Below are positions 10,154-17,327 of a stretch of DNA of 19,383 nt, piece by piece. Each line of letters opens with the position of its first letter. Position 1 is the first letter of the stretch. The stretch covers positions 1 to 19,383 of the forward strand of contig LSSK01000657.1 of assembly GCA_001969505.1 (NCBI GenBank), written 5' to 3'. A model generated the notes under the pieces. That model was not told the DNA's origin and ran no database searches. It was given only the letters and a program-made list of their open reading frames with translations. This DNA comes from Zancudomyces culisetae (Eukaryota > Kickxellomycota > Harpellomycetes > Harpellales > Legeriomycetaceae). Position numbers and translations under genes: made by a program.

Positions 10154-11465
10154 ATGTTTATAGTAATTATAGGTGGGTATGAATTATAGTCGGAGAATTT
10201 CGAGATTATTTCAGAATAAAAGAAATATTGTGATAATCTGCAAAAAAAATCAAATAAAATCTTAGGTTCGGTATGTAGTGGCAAAACACAGGTTTTAGAA
10301 TATTTAAAGACAAATCATGGCTTTGAGGAAATAAAAATAGATACAAACGCAGGTATATATGTATTTATAATACTTTGAATATTGTGAGGAGATTTAACAG
10401 GTGTTTTGGCACATATGTTTTTGTAAAAGTAAAGCCCAGGAATATTAGTGACTAAAAACACATCGAAAAAAATACAAACACAAAGGTGATAACGGAGATG
10501 GACAGAGCTGGACGAATGATCGTGGAATGAAATTTAATGATATCCAGGCGCTAACAGATTTCGTTACTGTTAATTGGAGAACGCGGTATGTAACACGAGG
10601 AATTACGAGTATAAGCGATCTGGAAGCAATATCGAGGAGGCCTTTTGTTCTACTTGTTGGTATTGAGGCTCCTATACTTCAACGATTTCAGCGATTTAAA
10701 GAAAAGTACTGAATCATTTTTTTCCTGATTAATATTTTGTACACATTGTTCATTAAATGATACCCATATCAGTAGTATTCTCGAAATTTATATATACCCG
10801 TTAACTACAATAGAAGAGGCAGCGAGAAAACTTTGGATGAATTTGTGACAATTTGCGATGAGTACTTGTTTAAGCCCGAAAGCCACGATAATTTTAATAG
10901 GATTATCCGAGAGATACTTAAAAAATGTCATGTAAACCTAAATAACAACTATAATACAAAGAGTGAGCTATACAAGTATTTGGACAGCGTAAAACTTGAT
11001 GACGACGAAAGGTTGAGACCGTCATGGGATGCCTATTTCATGATGCTGGCTGAGCTAGCGTCGCATCGATCAAATTGTATGAAACGCAGGGTTGGCTGTA
11101 TTTTGGTTCAAAATAAAAAAATAATCGCCACAGGATACAATGGCACCCCAATGGGTCTAAAAAATTGCAACGAAGGAGGGTGTGAAAGATGTAATTTGGG
11201 AACTAAATGCGGGCAATCATTGGATGATTGCAGATGTATCCATGCTGAAGAAAACGCGCTACTTGAAGCTGGACGCAGTAGGATAGGTGAGGGAACAAGT
11301 ATACTATATTGTAATACCTGCCCCTGCCTAGGCTGCGCAAAGAAGATTGTACAGGCTGGGGTAAAACTAGTTGTATATAGTATGAGTTATGGAATGGATG
11401 ACAAAACGGCACAAATGTTTGATGAAGGCAATATTACCTTGCGTCAGTATAAGCCACTATATTAG
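10154..11465 (+). CDS. DCD1: Deoxycytidylate (dCMP) deaminase
   Basis: Zinc enzyme converting dCMP to dUMP, supplying the substrate for thymidylate synthesis. Exons 10154-10172, 10266-10352, 10486-10705 and 10814-11465 give 325 residues (S. cerevisiae Dcd1 has 312). Phases are 1, 1 and 2 and all join cleanly; the third intron's branch is TGACTAA near 10449. The N-terminal 100 residues resemble a nucleotide-kinase fold and contain an intact Walker A loop, GSVCSGKT (7-14). The catalytic half shows RPSWDAYFM, GYNGTP, the zinc-ligand and proton-shuttle motif HAEENALLEAGR (His about 252, Glu about 254) and CPCLGC (Cys about 280 and 283). The first exon is only 19 nt, and the first intron splits the codon for the first glycine of the P-loop. 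Its donor, GTGGGT, is unusual but is the only one that keeps the frame. Confidence 0.95.
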
Positions 11466-11566
11466 CGTAGCAATCTGAACTTGTTGCTTCTTTACCTTTA
11501 TTTTATACTTTGTTGGTTTACCTAGGGTTTGTACGTTTAACACTAATAGAGTCTTAAATGCTGACT

Positions 11567-11588
11567 ATTGCTTGTTATTGCTTGTTAT
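11567..11588 (+). repeat. Short direct repeat (ATTGCTTGTT type)
   Basis: Just over two copies of a 10-bp unit, ATTGCTTGTT, in the DCD1 3' flank. This is simple-sequence DNA with no visible role. Confidence 0.7.
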
Positions 11589-12006
11589 CATTTCCTGTTT
11601 TGTTACGACTAGGTGTTTAAACTTTTTCAAGTAAAAAATATGAGGAGGGGTGAGTTATGCACTAAATTGTTTATTCTGGGTTTGTTATTTATGCTGGCTT
11701 TTTTAAATCTGCTCATTTTTTTACGAACAGTGTGTGCCATATCTGAATTTAATGGTAAACAAGTTTTATACAACAGACCTCAGTGTTTCAGTTTATCTTA
11801 CCTTTGAGGGTGCGGGTTCTACTCCAACCTCAACGTTAGATATACGTTTGCTTCTTGTTCTTGTTCTTCTTGATCTTGTTACTGCGTTTGTTCTTGCGCA
11901 CTAACTTTGTTAGTAGGTTTGGGCTCTTGCACTCATTGGGTGAGTATTTGTTAGTGATAATTTCAAAGATGGCAAATAATTAATAAACCAAAAAAAAACC
12001 ACTTTG

Positions 12007-12017
12007 CACGTGAGGGG
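12007..12017 (+). promoter_or_regulatory. Candidate E-box (CACGTG) beside an AGGGG stress-like element
   Basis: CACGTG at 12007-12012 is directly followed by AGGGG at 12013-12017, about 320 bp before the J-protein start. In yeasts CACGTG is bound by Cbf1 or other bHLH factors and AGGGG by Msn2/4-type zinc fingers. Use here is inferred from motif and position only. Confidence 0.35.
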
Positions 12018-12331
12018 AAAAGCGATGCGTCACCATAGAACAATGGTTTTCATTTTTAAAAATCATTTGGGCATAAAAAATGTACCAATAAAACCGGAAT
12101 TGGTGAATATTTACAATTTGTGATAATTTGCAATTTGAAAATGAGCAGTGATAGGATTAGTTTGAGTTTTAGAAACGTTTTGCTGTTAATCTCTGCAAAT
12201 AAGTGGAGAATAATTTGGAATGGACCAACTCGGAAATAGACAGAAGAATAGGTCATATTTAACTATGCAAAGCAGCATTCAAAGTCTACACCAACCAGAA
12301 AAAAAAACGAATTCTAAGGTAAGGACGGAAA

Positions 12332-13000
12332 ATGGGCAAGTTTGTGGATTACTACTCTATATTGGGCGTAGATCCCAGCGCAGAAACCGAGGAAATACGA
12401 AAGGCGTATATGAAGAAAGCGATAGTAGAGCATCCAGACCGAAGCCTCAAGCCAGATGCGACGGAGATTTTTCAACATTTAGCCGATGCCTACTATGTAC
12501 TAACGGATAAACATAAAAGAAAGGAGTATGATGAAAAATACAAAAAGCACATGTCAGACCCGGATTTGGAATACCAACCTCCAGAGGGTGGTGAGGGTAG
12601 AAAGGCGGATTATGTGTTTGGGGATGTATTTGAAAAAATATTAAAAAAAGAGGTAGAAAAAGAAGGGTATGTATGGAGGAATTTGGGAATGGTTTCCGGG
12701 GGAGTCATGGGTTATATCTTTGCGAACATTCCTGGCGCAATTGGGGTAAATTTGCAAGTTTTATAGTCATAATCCAGTTTACTATATTTTCTAATATACC
12801 TAGGCCCTAAATCCAAAGTGTTGCCATGTTATTCTTATTACTATTTTTGATTAAACTAGGGTGCATTCGCAGGAAGAACGTTGGGAAAAATTCGGGATAG
12901 AAAGGGAAAAGCAGTTATCGAAGTGTTTAATGAAATGCCAATAGATAAACGCCTAGTGGTGCTTTCTGCGGTGGCAGCCAAAGTTTTAGCATCAGTCTAG
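12332..13000 (+). CDS. J-domain (DnaJ) cochaperone with C-terminal glycine-zipper segment
   Basis: Hsp40-type cochaperone predicted to stimulate an Hsp70. Exons 12332-12745 and 12860-13000 join in phase 0 (donor GTAAAT, acceptor TAG) to give 184 residues. An N-terminal J domain spans about 5-70: DYYSILGV, then the Hsp70-activating HPD at 34-36, then HLADAYYVL. There is no Gly/Phe region, zinc finger or substrate-binding beta domain, so it is a class C (type III) J protein. The C-terminal part, interrupted by the intron, has regularly spaced small residues (GGVMGYIFANIPGAIGG, then AFAGRTLGKIRDRKGK). This is a glycine-zipper-like pattern often seen in membrane-inserting or membrane-associated segments, so membrane attachment is possible. 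An upstream overlapping frame from ATG 12220 could act as a uORF. I do not recognise a named yeast orthologue. Confidence 0.9.
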
Positions 13001-13543
13001 CTCTTAATTAAAGAGAAATGCTAAACCCTTTGGGTCAGCCTTTTTTTTAAAGATTTTTACCGATTCTACTATGTTTATGGCTCGATATTTTTATTTTAAT
13101 TTGTTTTAATGTTATGTATTATGTTGAAGTGTAAAATTTTACAGAAGCATCATATGGATATGGTACTATTAAATGGGAGATACATAGTCGAAAATTAACA
13201 AAATAAGAGGTGGATGTATTTGGGGAAAAACTGTTTTAGGCATCATAGAGTGCCGCATATACTCTCTTCAGCTATTTTGGGTATCTGAGGGTTGAGGTAC
13301 TGATGGGAAAATTTATTACAGATCAAAATAGTAACAATTCTAGTGTCACCAACATTGTCAATTTGCAGCGAGGTATACAGGATTACCACATAAAAAAAAG
13401 GGAGAATGTATTGATGTTGATGGCAAAAAAGTTCTAGTGAAGATTTGCATAAAAAACAAAGGAGAAATGTAAGCTTGGAAAAAGCCAGTACCTGTTACTT
13501 AAGGTTATAAATGCAAAGTTTGGTAGAGAGTGGAATCAACGGC
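13001..13543. other. Convergent 3' spacer between the J-protein and ArsC genes
   Basis: About 540 bp between two stop codons. A+T-rich, with no coding frame of interest and no recognisable RNA gene. It should hold the 3' ends of both genes. Confidence 0.6.
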
Positions 13544-13960
13544 TCAGAGTTCGATATTTTTACAATTATCCAGAAAGTTTGAAAGTTCAATGCCAATCTC
13601 GTTAATTACTGCTCTTGTATTCGCGTCATCCATGCCCTTGGGGTCAGAAATGTTCCATGCAACTATCTTGACACCTGGAACATAGGGACATTGTTCATTA
13701 CACCCCATTGTTATAATGAAATCGATTTTGTTTTCAGTAACCAACTCGCTAGTCAGTTTCGTTGGTGTTGCTTTTGACAGATCGAAGCCAAGTTCTCGCA
13801 TACATCTTTCTACGTTGGGATGTACATGGGTCGAGGGGTTTGTTCCTGCGGATATTCCAAATCCGCCCTTCGCTCGGTACAGCTCGGCGGCAATTTGAGA
13901 TCTTCCTGCATTGTGGATGCAGGCAAATAGAACTCTGGGTCGACACAATTTGGCTTCCAT
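13544..13960 (-). CDS. arsC: Arsenate reductase, bacterial low-molecular-weight phosphatase type (ArsC)
   Basis: Predicted to reduce arsenate to arsenite by a cysteine relay. The 138-residue protein has a single exon starting at ATG 13960. It shows the P-loop CX5R as CIHNAGR (14-20) followed by SQ, then SAGT. A second cysteine motif, TMGCNEQCP, supplies Cys87 and Cys91, and SDP supplies Asp106. CX5R, MGCxxxCP and the DP motif are typical of bacterial ArsC enzymes of the LMW-PTP fold. The usual yeast arsenate reductase Acr2 has an unrelated Cdc25/rhodanese fold. A plain LMW-PTP (Ltp1) is less likely, because its DPY/DPW loop and single catalytic cysteine differ. The gene is intronless among intron-containing neighbours, which suggests acquisition by horizontal transfer. 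No arsenite efflux gene (ACR3/ARR3) or ars regulator is in the window. Confidence 0.9.
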   Translation of the reverse strand: MEAKLCRPRVLFACIHNAGRSQIAAELYRAKGGFGISAGTNPSTHVHPNVERCMRELGFDLSKATPTKLTSELVTENKIDFIITMGCNEQCPYVPGVKIVAWNISDPKGMDDANTRAVINEIGIELSNFLDNCKNIEL

Positions 13961-14680
13961 TTGATTTTAATTAACACCTATTACAACAGAAGCTAGAAAA
14001 AAAATTCTTATATGTGTGTAAAGAAATCAGTTGCTGGGTATAAGAGCAAATAGAATAAGTAGCAGTAAACTTGATTGAAGTTGCCCAACTCTCAAAATAA
14101 GATTTATTGCGAATGACTGGGATGGGTTGGTCGTTTTTTCCGAAATACACAAAGCTATTCAACAATCCTAATTATAAATTCTGTCCATCATTAACAACAG
14201 ATTTGCTGTTCTAGAATTGGCTTACTAAATTGATGACGATTACTGGTAAAAGTAATTGGCTATTTTATAGTTTGTGTTTACCAGTGAAATTAATCTGAAA
14301 TTTATTTGACGAAAAAACGTTTTTGCCCCATTTATTATTTTTTTTTCGACAGAAAATTCACAGGGAATAAACAAGATTTGGGGGTTGTAAATATGCATAC
14401 ACATTTATTTTTTAATATAACCTGTGTTATGGAATAAATGCTAACTACTTTAAAATAGCCATTTAAAGTTCACATAAAAAAATTTTACAAATATAAAAAC
14501 GTTCGGTGACCATTATTTGATGATTCCAAAATAGCCTTGCCACTAAATAATCAAACTATACATGGTGTCATAAAGGCGAATATATTTTTATCCCTTCTAG
14601 CATCAACTATCTGTTCGTACATGCGATTAGAAGCGTAAATAGTAACAATTTGACAAGGAAAGCGAAAAAAAATTGCGAAA
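13961..14680. other. Divergent spacer between ArsC and GDT1
   Basis: 720 bp expected to contain both promoters. It carries a 9-bp inverted repeat (14242-14250 and 14277-14285) nested between C-box-like and D-box-like motifs. Otherwise it is A+T-rich with no coding frame of interest. Confidence 0.5.
14242..14285. repeat. 9-bp inverted repeat (ACTGGTAAA / TTTACCAGT)
   Basis: Perfect 9-bp arms separated by 26 bases, able to form a hairpin. TGATGA lies just upstream (14231-14236) and CTGA downstream (14295-14298), with TAAAT/ATTTA able to pair outside them. This could be a small RNA gene or a symmetric binding site; the function is not established. Confidence 0.6.
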
Positions 14681-15718
14681 ATGGAACGGACGATGAGTAG
14701 AGGCGTACTAAGGTTGGCAGTCCTTGGCACTTTGGTATTAAGTTTAATAGCAGCACTGCCAGCAGCAGTGGATGCTGAAAAGCCGGTGGAAGGGCTGAAA
14801 AACCTTGAAGGCGAACATTCTGGCGAAAACGGTGAAAAGAAAGGTCAATTTATGGATTCATTTTTGCAAACGACAGCGCTAGTGATATTTTCCGAAATAG
14901 GAGACAAGACCTTCTTGATAGCTGCGATTTTAGCAATGAAACATCCGAGAAAAGTGATATTCTTAGCTAGTTGCACCTCGCTGTGGCTAATGTCTTATTT
15001 ATCAGCAGTCTTGGGCAATATGATGGTGAAAATGATTCCTTTGCGAATGGTTTCAACATTGGCAGGGGTAATGTTTCTGGTTTTTGCATTGAAAATGTAC
15101 TTTGAGGCGAAAGAAATGAAAAATGATGCGGTGCTTGACGAAATGAAAGAAATACAAGAGGAATTGGAGGAAAAGCTAGATGGTGAGAAAATAAATGAGT
15201 TTGACACCAAGGACGATTACAACGTGGTTGTAGATGTAATATCACACGAAATAGAAACCAGTCAAGAAGAAAAACAAGGACTCGGGATGAGTGGAAAGGA
15301 CACACAAGAGAACGACGGGCTCAGTAAGGCAGCCAATGTATCTGGGTTGCGCACAACAACAGACAGCGAGGATCCAGTGGAGCATCTTAAAGTCAAGCTG
15401 CGGACCAAGGTACTGACTCCAGTACGCAATCTGTTGGTTCTGTTACTATCTCCAATATTTGTCGAGGTATTTGTGCTCGTTTTTCTGGCGGAATGGGGCG
15501 ACCGCTCACAGCTGGCAATTATTGCCCTCGGGGCGTCGCAGGAAGTGTGGAGTGTTACGTTGGGAACAATTATTGGACACTCGGTGTGTACGTTTATGGC
15601 AGTCATAGGCGGCAAACTGCTAGCAGAAAAGATTTCAGTAAAAAAGCTGACGTTCGCAGGTTCAGTTTTGTTCTTGTTATTCGGTTTGTTGTATTTATAC
15701 AAATCTTTTTCATCTTGA
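14681..15718 (+). CDS. GDT1: Golgi calcium/manganese transporter Gdt1 (UPF0016/TMEM165)
   Basis: Cation transporter of the UPF0016 family, acting in Golgi Ca2+/Mn2+ homeostasis and glycosylation in yeast and humans. The single-exon protein has 345 residues. A cleavable signal peptide is likely (hydrophobic 11-29, then AVDAEK). The two signature motifs of the internally duplicated family are SEIGDKT (71-77) and AEWGDRS (270-276), each in the first helix of a three-helix half (about 61-145 and 248-343). The Glu and Asp of these motifs are the conserved cation-binding residues. The linker between halves is about 100 residues, acidic and helical (MKEIQEELEEKL), which makes the protein longer than the 280-residue S. 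cerevisiae Gdt1. ATG 14681 is followed by a second ATG at 14693; either preserves the signal peptide. The gene converges tightly (64 bp) on the SLD7-like gene. Confidence 0.93.
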   Translation: MERTMSRGVLRLAVLGTLVLSLIAALPAAVDAEKPVEGLKNLEGEHSGENGEKKGQFMDSFLQTTALVIFSEIGDKTFLIAAILAMKHPRKVIFLASCTSLWLMSYLSAVLGNMMVKMIPLRMVSTLAGVMFLVFALKMYFEAKEMKNDAVLDEMKEIQEELEEKLDGEKINEFDTKDDYNVVVDVISHEIETSQEEKQGLGMSGKDTQENDGLSKAANVSGLRTTTDSEDPVEHLKVKLRTKVLTPVRNLLVLLLSPIFVEVFVLVFLAEWGDRSQLAIIALGASQEVWSVTLGTIIGHSVCTFMAVIGGKLLAEKISVKKLTFAGSVLFLLFGLLYLYKSFSS

Positions 15719-15782
15719 GATTACTTGGTTGTACTTGGTTATAAATGGCGTACCTTTTTATTTGGTTTTGAAGTACAGATAT

Positions 15783-17327
15783 TTAGACATTTAAATAAAA
15801 ATTGATATGCTTTTCTACAACCGAACGCAGTTCAGAGACAGGAATTTCTCGCTGGACGATATCCTTTCGCAAAGTAAAGCGTAAACTCTTGTAGATCTGA
15901 TGCCATAGATCTTCAAAATCCGGGTCTGACCGCTTAATATTGTTCCTTTTCAGCTTTTCCATTACCAACAGCTTCAACTTGCTTTTGTTGCACTCAAAAA
16001 CATTTCTCCTTTCTTCTTTCCCCTCTACACCTCCCTCACTTTCCTTTTCTTTTGTCCGAATGTAACTATTGATGGTCACAAGTTCACCATTTTTTACGGG
16101 TTGAGATGCTGTATTTAAGGTAACCTCTTTCTGAAAAGACCCGTTGCATTTATCACATTTATACTTGTCGTTACATTCACACATATTGTAATTTTCAAGT
16201 GTTGAAGCTATCTTTTCAAGACTAGCCCCGATTCCGTTTTCATCTATATTTGTATATACACTTGCGTTTGCGTTTGCGTTTGCGTTTGCGTTATCGTTTT
16301 CATTTTCATATTCGTTTGATATCTCACCGCTGCGATATTCTAGAGCAACGCTATAACCATTAGCGAGATTCCCAGCTTCATGCTCGCTTCTATAATTACT
16401 TTTTTGTCCAATCCTAGATATTACATTCAAATTTACGGAAAGGTCTCTTTCTATATCACTTGCCTTGCAGCTCACTTGGCTATATTTAAGGAACTGTCGT
16501 TTGTCACTACTATTTGTATTTATGCCTGAGCCAAATGTACAACCCTCCTTTAAAACTAATACACACAGATTTTTTTTACTATTTTCTTTCAAAACTCCAA
16601 CAGTTACAGCATAGCGCTCTGTTGTCAAACCTATACTATTTGGTTTTGATATCAACTTGGTCTTGAATGCATACTTTTTTTCATTGACTGAAATCTATTT
16701 TTTCGGTCGAGTAAAAATTTAAATAATATTAAATCTCAAATATTAAGGATGTATTATAAATATCAAAGTTGAAAATGCTTACCAGGTATAGACACCTTTT
16801 GAACTCCATTAAACATGGGTCATTTTCCAATTTGGAATTTATGTTAGCATACCTATTTTCAGCAACTATAGAGTTATAGTTCCTTAAAAGGAATAATTAT
16901 CACAATAAAGCCATCTACACACGTAGTTAGGAGCAATACATACAGCAGAAATGGTGTAGCCTCAAAATCAACGCTGTTCAAACCAAATCCTGACAAGTCA
17001 CACGAATCGACTTTGTCTTCTAATCCCAATTTCGCAATTATTTCGTCTTTTTCATCGGAGCCCTTTGTAAGCTGCATGATCCCGCTTATATATATGCCCC
17101 CCAGATTGAAAGTTTCCAAAAAACTACAGCTCGTTATGTCTATATAGGGTAAAGCCTTGGAATCGCTTGAAACTATTTTAATTCAAGTTGAACAGTTTGG
17201 ACTAATTAGCTCACTTTCAAAAACAACATATTGTGGCACAGTGACAAGATAAATAGGTAAAGGCATATTCATAACTTGATAAAAGCTTACGTCTTGTCTC
17301 CTTGTAGTACAAATCTCCCGTCCACAT
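15783..17327 (-). CDS. SLD7: Sld7-like DNA replication initiation protein
   Basis: Probable partner of Sld3 in loading Cdc45 at replication origins. Exons 17327-17291, 17172-16944, 16882-16783 and 16694-15783 have phases 1, 2 and 0 and give 425 residues (S. cerevisiae Sld7 has 257). Introns carry GTAAGC...TAG, GTATGT...CCTAAC...AAG and GTAAGC...TAG. The assignment rests mainly on the C-terminal about 68 residues (358-425): a helical segment KLKLLVMEKLKR, then DLWHQIYKSLRFTLRKDI, then an Leu/Val-spaced final helix. This matches in order and spacing the Sld7 C-terminal domain (KLILGGLRLRG, then LYKITFDAAEFTHRDEL). The N-terminal part (YIDIT..., SKLEND) aligns loosely with Sld7's N-terminal domain. 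The middle holds an Asn/Ala repeat and a cysteine cluster (CEC...CDKC, about 294-305) that S. cerevisiae Sld7 lacks. Similarity is low, so the call needs a profile search. Confidence 0.75.
16261..16314 (+). repeat. Hexanucleotide repeat in the SLD7-like coding region
   Basis: An array of TTTGCG units (four exact, flanked by one-base or two-base variants) encodes alternating Asn-Ala, and nearby Asn/Asp-Glu, on the minus strand. The unit length keeps the frame, so copy-number change would vary linker length without disrupting the gene. Confidence 0.85.

Larger units (their letters stand above)
11466..12331. other. Spacer between DCD1 and the J-domain gene
   Basis: About 870 bp containing the DCD1 3' end and the J-protein promoter. 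A frame from ATG 11640 to 11807 encodes 55 residues with one hydrophobic helix; without homology or context I do not call it a gene. Short CTTGTT-like repeats occur at 11567-11588 and 11849-11895. An E-box and a stress-element-like motif lie at 12007-12017. Confidence 0.5.

Noticed and set aside
10353-10400. TTTAACAG acceptor at the end of a short second DCD1 intron
   Set aside because: Its exon runs into an in-frame stop within a few codons. The later AAAG at 10485 joins correctly to the conserved domain.
12220-12510. Upstream overlapping frame of 96 codons before the J-protein
   Set aside because: It overlaps the J domain in another frame and has no recognisable content. It might act as a uORF but is not called a gene.
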